From: Ichthyophthirius multifiliis
Lineage: Eukaryota > Ciliophora > Oligohymenophorea > Hymenostomatida
Reading direction: 5' to 3'
Length of the DNA: 40,550 bases
Assembly (NCBI RefSeq): GCF_000220395.1
Contig: NW_004086847.1
Span: 1-40,550 of the forward strand
Each line of letters opens with the position of its first letter. Within the stretch, counting starts at the first letter, position 1. The position numbers and the translations under genes were made by a program. The notes under the pieces were generated by a model that saw only the letters and a program-made list of their open reading frames with translations, was not told the DNA's origin and ran no database searches. This document shows, in pieces, positions 1-11,897 of this stretch.

Positions 1-230
1 TGTAAATATAATTTATACCAATTTAATATATTATATAGTTTATTATATTAATCATATTTTTTATCAAATAATTTTTATTATATAATTAATTAAAGTTTAA
101 AATTTAATTTATATACATTAAATATAAGATAAATAAAGACATATATATTTTTATTTATTATAACAACAAAATATTTTTTAATTTATCATTTAAGCAAAAT
201 AAATAAATAATTAATTATATATATTTATGG

Positions 231-927
231 TCATTTTTTTATTAATTAAAAGTATTTTTAATTTCTTGGTTTAGAAATTATATTAAAGCATATTTTTCTT
301 CTTTATTTTATTCAGTATCAATTTTAAGCTTAAGTTCTTCAAATCTCTATTATATAAAAAATAATAAAATAAAAATATAATATTTTTACTTTTATGCAAT
401 CTCTTAATTATATACACTCTTCAAATTCTCTTTTTGCACTTTTTTCATTCATTAAATATTCCATTCCATTTATAACTGCCTAATATAATTTAATATCAAG
501 GCCTTTTTTTGTTATTTTTGTTATTTTATTTTATCTAAATATTCCTATGTGTTTTATTTATATTATTTATAATGCTTTTCATTATGTTCGAATTGCAAAT
601 AGGCATCTAATTAGCTAATTACATTCGCTTTTAAACTAAACATTAAAACCTTTTTTTATTATTTTTTATTTAAAAAATAAACTTTTTATGTACTTAATTT
701 TATACATAATCCCCTTGTCTTATGTTTAATTCAATTGTTTTAAATGTTTATTTTTATTATGAATGTTTTGGGGCATTAAAATTAAGATTATCAAAATATA
801 TAATATCTTTGAATTTATCTTTTAATGAATATCCTAATAATTGTTGAGATAAAGGTGTTTTTTTTTGTTTTTGCTTTTGTGAATTTTCTACATACTAATT
901 ATTTTCTTAAGTGTTTTTTTAATTCAT
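231..927 (-). CDS. UVR-motif helical protein of unknown function
   Basis: Three exons: 927-694, 649-390, then 346 to about 231, with GT-AG introns at 650-693 and 347-389. The protein starts MNQKNTQENNQYVENS and is mostly polar and helical. Its C-terminal part carries a UVR-like motif, AKREFEECIQLRDCIKRFEE, the short helical hairpin known from UvrB/UvrC and from many eukaryotic proteins where it mediates protein contacts. Exons 1 plus 2 are one base short; adding one base to the A7 run (T7 on the plus strand at 504-510) gives a continuous frame through the UVR motif. The stop is most likely the TGA at 231-233, again reached after one more base in an A7 run, so the end is approximate. Length is about 230 residues. 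Function not recognised. Confidence 0.6.
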
Positions 928-1107
928 ATAATAAATTTTAATATATTATATTTAATTTTTTAATAAATTAATTTATTATTATTAATTAATGTTCATTATA
1001 ATTTATTTAATTGACTTTATTTGTTTTTAAAAGAAAAAAGATTTTTCACAAAAAGGAAGAAAAAAAATAATATTTTTATAATTAAAATTAATTAACAAAA
1101 AAAAATC

Positions 1108-3166
1108 ATGAATTAGGAATAAATAGTTTAATTCATTAAAAAAATATACAAAAACGATACTTAAGTAAAAAGATTAATTAAAGAAACTAATAGTCTTTTT
1201 AACCTTCCAAAAGATATATATGAAATTTAATTAGGCTAATATAATTTAGGAATGACTATTATAGTAAATATTAAATAAAAAAAAAAAAAAAACATAAAAT
1301 ATTATTATAAAAAGATTAATATTTAGCATTAACTTTTGCATAATAATTAAAATTTAATTTTTTTAAAAAAATATTAAACTTTAATTTTTGAAATATAATT
1401 AGATACAAAATATCCTTTTGCTTTTCCCAAAGTTATTTGTAAAACAACTGTATAAATTAATATAATATATATAAAAATATAATATAAATACACAAAAAAA
1501 AAAGTTTTCTTAACCTTCCTTGGCTGATGGAAGAGATTTAATAGAAAATATTATAAACTCTTAATGGAGTCCTTCAATATTATTATATACAATCATAGAA
1601 AAAATACCTGAATTTTTAGTATATATAAAAAACATTTAATATTTTATTTTTTAAAAAAAGGCTTAAATTTAACCAAATATAAATGATAGAAATTACTTAA
1701 TTGGATTAGGGTAATTTTATGTAGGTTAAGAATATGATCTTGAAATGTTTTTATAAATAAGTGCTGTAGATGTATTTGCTATAGAATAATAAATTAATAA
1801 TTAAAAATATTATTAGAAGTATAAAATATATATATATATATATATATTTATTTAAATATATAAATATCATTATATATTTATATAATATTATTTTTTATTT
1901 ATTATAAAATTAAATAAAAGATATGTAATAATATCTGAATGTTTTTTTTTAAACTTTGATATAATAAATAAGAAAACAAATTTGCTTTAATTAAATTAAT
2001 TTTTTGAATTAAAAAATCTTATTAATATAAAGAAAAAAAAGAAGATGATTAACATTTAACTCTAACATGGAAAATTGATTAAAATGTATATATATAATTT
2101 TTTTTAAATGAATAAATAAAAAAATAAGTCTCCTGAAGTTTATTAAAATTTTAAGTTAAATAATATTCATAATTTAATAGATGTAATCATAAAACATATG
2201 TAAAATAATGGTGTAAAAATAAAAAGCATAAAAGAAAATATCTATATTTCTGAAGATGAAGTAACTGCTAAATAGTATTAGAAAACTAATATTGAATAAA
2301 TAGAAGAAAATATTGCTATTTATGAATCTGATCTTTAGGAAAATCTTACATTAGATATAATTAATGCTTTAATGGAATAATATTAATAAGCTATTGAATA
2401 TTATTCAGCTTTAGAAAACGATATATTTATGAATTATGTACAAAGACTTTAATAATTATTAAATAGGCCTGATGTTTAACTTGTTTTGAATAGCAAATAA
2501 GGTTTTTTTTAATTTTTTTGTTTAAAAAAAATAAAATTTTATTTTTTATTTTGCAGAAAGTATTTAATTGGAGAAAAAAAAAGCTAAAAATAACAATAGA
2601 ATGAAGAAGAAACATAAGAAAATTCTCATAAAACTCATGAAGAAGAAGATAGTATTTTTAATGATTTTAATATTTAAAATAAAATGGAAGGAACTAAAAA
2701 AGTTTCTAATTTAAATAATTAGAAAATCGAGTAATAATAACCAAATAATTAAAAGCATGAAAACACTAATGAAAATTAAGAAGATTTTAATTAAAAAAAC
2801 AAATAAGAAAATAAAAATGATGTAAAATAAGAAGAAAAATAAGATTAAAAAGAAGAATAAAAAGAAGAATAAAAAGAAGAAGAATAAAAAAAAGAAAAAC
2901 AAGATTAAATAGAAGAAAAATAAGTTTAAATGGAGCAAAAATAAGAATTAATAGAAGAAAAATAAGAATTAATAGAAGAAAAATAAGAATTAATGGAAGA
3001 AAAATAAGAGTAAAAAAAATCAATTTAAGAAAATCAATAAGAAAACAATGAAAATAAAGAAGAAGAAGAAAAGAATATATTAAAAGAAGAAACAAATGAA
3101 TAACATTAATAGTAAGAAAATAATAATTAAAAAGAAAATTTATTATTATGTAATAATTAAGAGTGA
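1108..3166 (+). CDS. UBC/RWD-fold protein with Glu/Lys/Gln-rich tail
   Basis: Eight exons: 1108-1263, 1315-1449, 1505-1618, 1661-1818, 1921-1940, 2033-2085, 2129-2501, 2557-3166, all GT-AG introns. The first 135 residues look like an E2/UEV-type fold: FEIQLDTKYPFAFPKVICKT matches the central E2 strands, followed by QPSLADGRDLIENII and WSPSILLYTIIEKIPEFL. The usual HPN tripeptide and active-site Cys are missing, so it would be an inactive UEV/RWD-like domain. A helical middle follows (LNRPDVQLVLNSKQ near 2490), then a charged tail with about three copies of QELIEEK near 2940-3000. Exon sum is one base short; an extra A in the A9 run at 2574-2582 restores the frame. Exons 4 to 6 are the least certain, so this could be two genes. 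About 539 residues. Confidence 0.55.
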
Positions 3167-3390
3167 GATTTAATTGACTAAAATAAAAAATATAGTATAT
3201 AAATATATTTAATTTTTTTTTTTTTTTCATTTATATTTATAAATATATATAATTTTTTTTTTATATATATTTTTATTTTTTGGATAAAAAAAACATTATT
3301 TTTGATAAATACTATTTTCTATATAAATTAAAAAAAATATGTTTTGTATTAAATAATTATTTTTTTACAAAAAAAATTATAAATAAAAAA

Positions 3391-3969
3391 ATGGAAGATT
3401 TCGAACGCATATTCTCAGAAGAAGAAGTAGACTAAATGAAAAAAGAATATGAAAATAAAATATTAGAAAAAGACCAAACAATAGAAAAACTTAACTAAGA
3501 ATTAGAAAAAACATAATAATACAATACATAATTATTAAAACAAGTGAAGTTATTTTAATTAGAATCAGTTAAAATAATGGCTTAGAAAACATAATTGGAA
3601 TTAATAAATATTTAATTAAAAAAAGATAATAATAATAACAATATTTTATTATAAAATAAAAATATAAATGATAAAAATTAACATGAAGAATAATAAATAA
3701 AAACAGAAATTGAAAATAATAATTATAATTATGAATTATAAAATAAAATTTAAAATTTGGAATAACAAGTTGAAATGTTAAAAAATAATTTATTTGAAGA
3801 AAATTATTATGTGGAGATTTTTTATAATTATTTAGAAAAAATTTAAAATCATCCTTAAAAATAAGAATAAATTAAAAAATATGTTATGAATGTAACTTAG
3901 GAAATAAAAAATATTATCAATCAATTTAATTTAAACTTATAAATCTATATAGGAAATATTAATAAATGA
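3391..3969 (+). CDS. short coiled-coil protein
   Basis: Single-exon frame of 192 codons from ATG 3391 to TGA 3967-3969. It begins MEDFERIFSEEEVDQMKKEY and is almost entirely heptad-like helix rich in Lys, Glu, Asn and Gln (for example ILEKDQTIEKLNQELEKTQ), with many of the Gln encoded by TAA. The C-terminal 50 residues are less repetitive (EENYYVEIFYNYLEKI). No signal peptide, membrane segment or enzymatic motif is visible. It lies 224 bases downstream of the UBC/RWD-like gene on the same strand and ends 71 bases from the convergent adaptor gene. Structural or cytoskeletal role is a guess only; the family is not recognised. Confidence 0.75.
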
Positions 3970-4040
3970 AAAAATATATTTATATAAATTATTTTGGCTT
4001 TTTAAATATTTAGTTTTTATTTTTTTATTTTTATATTTTT

Positions 4041-5210
4041 TCATATCTAAAAACAATATTGTAATGCAGATTAAATATTATTACTAAGTATGTTTAAATC
4101 CTTAATATTTTAAATTTATTTATTTACTTATACAGCAATTATTTTAATAATTAAACTTTAATTTTCCAAAAAATCAAACTTTATTAATAAATCTGTATTT
4201 GTATTTTAATTTTTAAATTCAAAGTACCCAATAAATATATTATTTGAATCATCAAAAGGAATTAAATTAGGAAAATATTTTAAAATATCTTATTTTTACT
4301 TTATTATTTTCATATTTAACTTTTTTATTGTTATTTATGTCTATGAGCAATTATTTTCATATTTTTAAAAAAGTTTAATTAATTAATTTTTATCATATTT
4401 AAATGAAAAATTTAAATATTTTAAAATACTATTACATATCGGTATTTTCGTATATTCTTATTCACTATTTTATTTATAAAAAGCATTATTTTTAAAATAT
4501 ATATATATATATATATTACTTAATTAATATATTGGCTTATAATGGACATATATAAAGATTATCGTTATATATTTAAAATTCTATTTTTTCTTGTTTTTAA
4601 GGAAGAATTTATTATATTAATTATTACTTAAAATATATGAAAGTGTCTATTTTTAAAAATAATAAATAAAAATACATATATTTTTTTTTATTACATTAAT
4701 TTTAATTATTGATTTCTAGTTTAATATTATTTAATTGTTAATCGGTTTTGTTTTTAATGTAAAGTTAAATTTTTATATAAAGCTTTCCGTTAAATTCGTT
4801 TAGAGAACTAATTATACCAACTTAAATCTTAAGATCTTCAAATATATTTTTCTTTGATAATAATAAAGAAGATTTAAATTTATCAGTATTCTAAAAAGAC
4901 TAAAACTATTATTAATACAGAGATATTCATTGAACATGCTATATTTTAATTATTAATAGAAGAAGGAAAAGTAAACATTTCTTCATCATATTTAGTTTAT
5001 AATTTTTATTACAACTATGATTTTTCTTATTAAATATCTTGCATTTATTATTACAACTCTTGTTCATATAATTAAAATTATTAATCTAAATTTTGAAAGA
5101 CTTCATGTTACTAAAATTCAGAGCATTAATCTTATTCTAATTCCTATTCTTATTCTTAAAATTATTATTATTCTAATTAAAATTTTTAAGATAATTATTA
5201 ATCAAATTAC

Positions 5211-5259
<49 letters not shown>

Positions 5260-6866
5260 GTTATTATTAATAATTTTTATTTTTTTAAGGCGATGTAAAA
5301 ATACTTTTTTTTTTTTTTTCTTCAAAAATACTGTGGCGTGTTATTGTTACAAAGCTTTAAGAAGAATTTAAAAATTTTTTTTCTTATAATACTTTATTAT
5401 TTTCAAAAATCAATGGTTTTTTTTTTTAATATATACTTTTCAAATTTTTATTATTAATTGATAAAGGTGATTCTTACTATTAACTTTATTAAATAATTTT
5501 TTAAAATCTACTCATACTTTAAGTTTTTTATTCAAAAATTTATTTCCTTTTGCCTTAATATTCTATTTTATGTGTTTACGCTTATCTTTTATTTTCGGAA
5601 TCATCCCTATTTATTTAGTTTTTAAGGTCTTCAATTGACTAAATTGAATAATATTAGTAATTACTTTATTAATTATGTGAATTATTATTATTGTTTTCTT
5701 ATTAATACTATTATTATTATTATTAAAACTTAAGATTTTTAATTTAACAATTTAAATATTTTTATTCCTTATTAATAACTTTTAATTATTCAATTATTTA
5801 TTATAAATTTTTTATTATTTAATCTTTTTCTTTTTTTCGTTTTCACTTTATAAAAGTTAGCTTTCTTTAATTTTAATTTATTACTAATAATTATTTATAT
5901 CTTATTTTTGTTAATTTATCTAGTTTTTTAACAAAACTACTTTTGATTCTAATATTTAATATTTCGTATTATATAAAGATAGTTATTTTTCAATTTCTTT
6001 CATTTAATTATTTTCCTATAAAAGCATTTTCTTCTCTTCTTTTATAAGTTATTAAATATTTGTTTATTCCATAAATGGATTTTTTTCTTCCTAATAGTTA
6101 TTTATTTATTCTAATAAAGGGTTTTTATTTTCTTTATAAGATAATTTCTTATCTAAATAAAGTATATTTGGCTCATTATATGTATTTTTTTATTCTATGT
6201 AAGGATTTTATTATATATAAGGATTTTATTCTATATAAGGATTATTTTGTTCTATATAGCGATTACTTTGTTCTCTGTAAAGGTTCTAGCTTTCATTTTT
6301 ATGACTAGAATTAGAGTTTGTATGGAAGCTTATTTTTTCTTATTATTTTGGTGTTATATCATCATCTTCAAGAATATTTTCTTCTATTTGGGCTATTTGG
6401 TATGTATTTTATTCATTTAAATTATCATTTATATGTTTTTATTTATTCTAGTTAACAATTTAATCGGAAAATTATTCTCCTATAGGGTATTAACATGTAG
6501 GTGTTAATAATTCAATGTTAGAAATATTCGAAAAATTATTTTATTATTACTGAGATTATTAAATTAAACTATTTAAGGAAGATGTTTACTTATCTTCAGA
6601 AGGATTATTAATGTAATTATCTATATATTTATTTTTAGTTATTATTTTAGATTAGGTAGTATTATTTTCGAGATATTTTTCATTGTTTTTGAAATAAAAG
6701 AGATTGTCTGGGAATGAAATTTAATTTTTTAAAGATAAATAAAGGGCTGTATTTTCATCATTTTAATTATATTCGGGATTTATTGATAATACTATTATAA
6801 ATTCTAATATAAAAATATAAAAGCATTTCGAATATTTCTTTTCTTCTTATGATACTTTTTTTTATT

Positions 6867-6899
<33 letters not shown>

Positions 6900-7380
6900 A
6901 AAAAAAGTTTATTATTTTACTTTATTCTCCAAAATAATCTCGACCTCTGGCTATGTCATATATATTTTTTTTGTATAAGGCTATTTTGTAAAACTCTTTA
7001 AATAATGCCTTTTATATGCTTTCTTGTTAGTTACGGATTTTCTCAAAAATTATGGATATTACCTTATTTTATGTTTTTTGTAAATACCTATTTTCTATTT
7101 TTTAAATAAATAATTTACCTTTACAGCATAAAATGATCTTATTGGTTCTTTTCTTTCTGTTAAAAGACTTAAAGTTATATTTATGATTTTATTGTATATT
7201 ACATTGTTTCTTATAATTTATTTTAATTTTATTTTAAAAAAATGTTAAAAATACAAAATACATTTCTTATGTGTTCCTTTTTGTTTCGATAAATAATTCT
7301 TTTATACATTCGCGATATTTGTTTGAAAATAATTCATTTTTGACATAATATTCTTCTAAAAATTAACTGTTTGTAGACAT
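4041..7380 (-). CDS. adaptor-like coiled-coil protein with alpha-adaptin-type appendage
   Basis: Exons: 7380-7262, 7209-7119, 7062-6921, 6854-5437, 5382-4695 (with a possible 28-nt intron near 4900), 4646-4520, 4464-4041. About 993 residues. N-terminus (about 1-180) is helical with ERKEPIRSFYAVK, DIARGRDYFGEQ and NQISFPDNLFYF, loosely like a VHS domain. Next come an Asn/Gln linker with tandem NPYIEQ-type repeats (about 6190-6260), a long coiled coil, and a polyQ tract encoded by (TAA)n near 5211-5259. The last 230 residues read as an appendage (ear): beta-sandwich with LYIKIQLYIKNKTDQQLNNI and QILPQKQEKIEFQI, then a platform with LIPFDDSNNIFIGYFEF and SNNIQSALQYCF, in the order found in AP-2 alpha. 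The adaptin trunk is absent. One base is missing in the A7 run near 5831-5837. Probably a membrane-trafficking adaptor with a GGA-like layout; not a known orthologue to me. Confidence 0.65.
5211..5259 (-). repeat. (TAA)n microsatellite coding for polyglutamine
   Basis: On the minus strand this is a run of TAA triplets in frame with the adaptor-like gene, so it encodes a glutamine tract under the ciliate code. On the plus strand it is an ATT run. Confidence 0.85.
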
Positions 7381-7555
7381 TTTTATATATATAATTTTAT
7401 ATTTATTAGTAAAAAGTAAAAAATAAAAATAAAGGCGAAATATTTTAATAAAATAAAAATATATATATAAAAAAAAGAATAATAATAAAGTTATAAAAAA
7501 AAATTAACTATATTTTATTTTAAAATAATATTTTTTTTTATTAAATTTTTTTTTT

Positions 7556-10291
7556 TCATAAATCTAAATACTTAGAAACAATTTTATATAGAAACTGTCT
7601 TCTTTCAAAAACTGATTTCCAAACATTAGAATCAATAAACTCAATATTATAACCTTTAGATTTAATAAAATGGGTTCTCTAAATTTCATTAAAAAGTTAC
7701 TTTCCGTTAATAAAATGTTATTATCCCAGTAATTCTATACACAAATTAAGTTCTGGAATAAAAATATCAACAACAAGTATCTTATCAATAACATATTCAG
7801 GTAAAGCTCTAATTTTTAAATTATGAAATTTTATCATTTATTCTAAATGTTAATAAACATTCATTTCTGTTCCGCTCCTATCTTCTAAGAAAGTAACTCT
7901 TTATAGTCCTTATATGGTATTAAGTTAAAATTGATCCCTCTTAGATTCCAGGAATTTTATTATTTCAACTTTTTAACCTATTTTAGGGTTTACTTCAAGA
8001 AATTATAAAGCTTAAATAACTTAAACAAGATGAATGTCCTAAACTTGACTTTTTAGATTAGTTTTGTATTATTTTTTATTTTATTTTTAAATATTTCATC
8101 TATATTCTTTACTCCTATTCCTAATATTTGACCTATTTTTCCCTCTAAAACCCTCCAATCTTAAAAAAATGTCTTTTCATCTTCACAAACTAGACATTAT
8201 TACCAAAAAGTCCAGGACGAGAATCCCAAATCTCTAATGATGTCTTTTTGTTTTTCCCCAAAAAGAAGTTTTAAGTAATTTAATGTAAAAATATTTTCTA
8301 GTAATCGTCTAATAAATGAAACTGTATAACTAATTCATGTGTAATTCTAATTAGATTAACTACTGGTATTTTTTAATCTTCTAAAATCCATTTTTAGAAT
8401 TTGTCAAAAAGTTTCTTTTTTTCCTTTTATTAATCCATAGTTTTAATCAAAGCAATAAAAATAAATGAGATTTTAGCAGATTCTGGCTTTTCAATTAAAT
8501 TAAAGCATTTTTTCCAATATAAATCTTCCAGTTTTTCCATATTTCCGTATTTTTTTATACCTTGAATTGTTTTTGAAAGCTAAAAAAGATCAATTTAATC
8601 TCTGTATTTTAAAACGATTTCCTATATGAAATTTTAGTTGTCTTAATAAAATTTATTATTGATAAGTTTTTCCTTTTCTTCGAAAGCTTAATTTTTGACT
8701 AGTCTATTATATATATAATCCATAAATAAATTAGAATAAAGAACACAATTAGGCGATTTTTAAAAAAACACATTTTCAAAAAAGGCATTTATATTTGAAT
8801 CGACAGTATTCATATATTAAATGCATTTATAAAAAACCGAAAATTCTTTAAAATTTAAGTCTTTTTTTCTCAATTATAAGCTCAAATTATCTTTCAAACT
8901 ATGTTTTCGGCTTTTTTTTGATATAAAACTAATAAAGTCTACGCCATTTATAAATTTGACATTTTCAAAAAATTCTATTCCGTATAAATTTCGATAATAT
9001 CAGTTTATAAATTTAACTCGAGAACATCATTTAAATGCAATAAGCAAGAAAATTCTTCCAAAGTAAGAGTCAATATTTATTTTTGGTTATCAGAAAATAT
9101 CCTCTATTTAAATTTTTATAAAGGTAATTATTTTGCAAAATCTTAATTTTATTTACATATATTAATGAATATGTCTATATCTTATTATATATTAATACTA
9201 TCATTTATTATTTGAGAAATTTAATTAATTAGAATATTTTATTAGTTTTCATCTTTTTTTATCATTTATATTTATAAAAGGAAGTCTTTTAAATTTTTTT
9301 ATTTTTTCAAAGGAATTTTTTCTAAAAATTCGGCTTTATTTTTACTTTATAAAGGAAAAAAGTCAATAAAATTAATTATTTTTTGTATATTTATGTCTTA
9401 TAATTATTTATTTTCTTGGAAAAGTTTTATTAAAAATTCAGAAAAAAAAAACCAGTTTTAGATTGTAAATGATTTTTTTTTTAAAAAGGAATTTTATTAA
9501 ACATAATTTAAAAAAAATAATATTTTAGAACTATTTAAAGAATAGTTTTTTATATAATTTTTTAAATTTTAGAAAAAAAACATTATTATTTCTTCTTGTT
9601 TTTGTACGTTTTATTTCTCTTAATAGTAATTTAGAACTTCCAATAATATTTTTATGTTTTAGATGTTTTATATTGGGATTTTAGGTAAGTATTCAGATAA
9701 ATATTCGGGAAAAGAAATGAGGATTTAAATCATTTTTTCGTTTTAAGGCATTTTTTCAAGCATTTCTTTTCTCTCCTTGCCATTTATTTTACTATATATG
9801 TCATTCTTTATTATTTCTTCTAGATTATTTAACAAAAGAAGTTCGATATATTTCTAATTAAGATGGATTTTGTCCTAAATCATGCTTTTCTATAACAAAA
9901 ATTAATCCATTTTGAACATTTCTAATAGAAATCTATTAAAAGACGGATCTTTTTTAAATTATCGGTTGGCCTTTATCAAAACGATATTTTATTTAGCACT
10001 TTAATGAAGGCTTTGGAATAAAAGAAGTGAATTTTAGTCTAGATTTTTATTAAATTTAGCAAAAAATGTATATATTATTAATAAATCTTGATGCAAATAA
10101 TTTTTTTGGAAATCTAAAGGGATTTAATTTTCTTATATTTTATTTATAAGAATATTTACGGAAGTTACACTTTTCCAATCTATTTAATTTTGTAGATTTT
10201 TTAAAGTTTTATTTTAAGGTTTTCCTTATTGAATCACATTTATATATTAAAAATTATATTTAAGAAAATTTTTTGATATAAAATTTATCAT
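7556..10291 (-). CDS. RAP-domain protein, probably mitochondrial
   Basis: Two exons, 10291-8113 and 8038-7556, with one 74-nt GT-AG intron. The protein is about 887 residues and begins MINFISKNFLKYNFQYINV, a basic, hydroxylated, acid-poor start that fits a mitochondrial presequence. The body is a chain of helical pairs (DPSFNRFLLEMFKMDQFLL, DLYWKKCFNLIEKPESAK) like the repeats of FASTK and apicomplexan/ciliate RAP proteins. The last 90 residues are a clear RAP domain: KILVVDIFIPELNLCIELLG, then QQHFINGKQLFNEIQ, HFIKSKGYNIEFI, and a closing WKSVFERRQFLYKIVSKYL. RAP proteins bind organellar RNA and often support mitochondrial rRNA or mRNA processing; that role is inferred from family knowledge. 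Two one-base shortfalls lie in A/T runs, near 8967-8972 and 8163-8169. Confidence 0.8.
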
Positions 10292-10454
10292 CTTTATTTT
10301 ATATTATTTTTATTTATATTTTATATATAATTAAAAAAAAAAAAATGAAAAAGATTTTTTTAATTTTAAACTAAATAACATTATATATATATCTATATAT
10401 TGTGTATTTTTGTATATGTAATTTCATTATTTTTTTATTTTATTTCAAATCGAC

Positions 10455-11897
10455 TCATCTTTTAGGCGCTTAAAAAATTGCATTATTTCCATCTCCTAAA
10501 GGCTTATAATCTCCTATTCCATATATATTATTATGCACTTATAATTATTTTCCACTCATATTATAAATCCAACCATCTCTACCGTTTGGGTCTCTACCAT
10601 TTGAAATTTTTATATTTGGGCTTTTATAACTACCTTATTAAGGTTATTTTCTTGTTAATTATTTTAAACTATATTTATTGGATAAATTAAAGTTATCACT
10701 ACCATAATCATCATCATCGTCTTAATAATTTGAAAAAGCTAATTTTTTTTTTAAAGGCTTGGTTTTTGGCTTGAGTATCGAAAATTATTATTAGTTTTTT
10801 ATAAAATTTAAGATTTTTATTGATATTATTATTAAAATGAATTTTGTTATTATTTAGGTTAAATTCTTGATTATATTGATTATTATTAATATTTGCTTTT
10901 ATCCCCTTATTTTATAGCTGCTAAAGCTTATTAGAAATCTTCATGTTATTTTCTCCAGTCATTATCTTTGGGTTTAATAAGATTTAGCTTTTATTTGAAT
11001 TTTTCTAATTATTAAGCTTTTTATTCGAAAAGCTTTTATTTTTTCAATGCTTATTTAGTTGGCCCAGGCTTACAAACTGCTTAATGTTTTCCAATTCTGT
11101 CCGAAGCGAATTTTCTACCGCATTTAGAACAAGGAACTAAATCTAAATTTCCGTTTTCCATTGCATATTAAGCTTCTTATTTATAATCTTTTTAAGCCTA
11201 GGTCATTCCTTTTAGTACATTTCCAGGTTTACAAGCTTTCTAATGTGAAATAAGACTTTCTGGTTTAAAAGTTCTACAACAATTAGAACAAGGCACTAAT
11301 ACATCGTAATTATATTAATCGTAGGCTCTATTGTTATATATGTCTATATCTTTTCGAGTTATATTTTCTTTTGATAATAGCTCCATTAAGCCTGGAGGTT
11401 CACGAGGTAAAGGACGATTTGAGGTCAAAGGCCATTTCTCTCTGCAGCTTTTTAAATGAATTTTCAAACTTCTAGTTCCAAATTCTCTACCACATATATA
11501 ACCTTATTTTTTTTTTTTATGAAATTTTTTTATGAATTTTTTTATTTTATTTTTTACACATTAAAGATATGGGTCTTTGAATCATTTTAGGCAGTTCTTC
11601 TTTTGGAAGTTATTTTTGGGGAGGTTTATTGTAATTAAACGTTGTTTTAGTAAGAGAGCCACCTCCTCCTTTTATTTTGGATTATTTTTTGGAAGAAAAG
11701 TTTGCAATTCGGCATTCATTTTCATGTAGTAACAATTATGTGGAAGGTATTTTTTTTAAACATATACTACATGATATCATTTTTTGGGATATATTAGGAA
11801 GGTTTGGAGCCGAGAAAATGTCTTGTCTATTTTTGTTTTCTGAGAAGTATTTATTTGGTTGTTAAAATATGTTATTGCTAGGAGGTCTTTTGTACAT
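10455..11897 (-). CDS. C2HC zinc-finger protein, ZC2HC1 type
   Basis: Exon 1 is 11897-11558 and exon 2 is 11502-10455, with a 55-nt intron whose donor splits a Cys codon. About 462 residues. Four C-x2-C...H-x-C fingers are visible: [60 protein letters not shown] and [20 protein letters not shown]. After the last finger comes NDWRKQHEDFQQALAAIK, the short helix that usually follows fingers in ZC2HC1A/B/C. The C-terminal part is Gln/Asn-rich, then has an acidic run and repeated [14 protein letters not shown], ending [13 protein letters not shown]. One base is missing in the A10 run at 10743-10752. ZC2HC1 proteins are widespread in ciliated eukaryotes; a cytoskeletal or ciliary role is possible but not shown here. 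Confidence 0.85.

Noticed and set aside
2711-3230. Phe/Leu/Ile-rich open frames on the minus strand
   Set aside because: These are the antisense of the Glu/Lys/Gln-rich tail of the plus-strand UBC/RWD-like gene; their hydrophobicity comes only from the complementary bases.
4900-4930. A 28-nt intron in the adaptor gene
   Set aside because: It restores the frame with GT-AG ends, but it is shorter than every other intron here (37 nt or more); a missing base nearby is equally possible, so it is mentioned only as an option.
5017-5298. Isoleucine-rich open frame on the plus strand
   Set aside because: It is the antisense of the (TAA)n polyQ and coiled-coil part of the minus-strand adaptor gene.
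10478-10690. Open frame on the plus strand rich in Tyr and Leu
   Set aside because: It overlaps the C-terminal exon of the minus-strand zinc-finger gene, which has a recognisable product.
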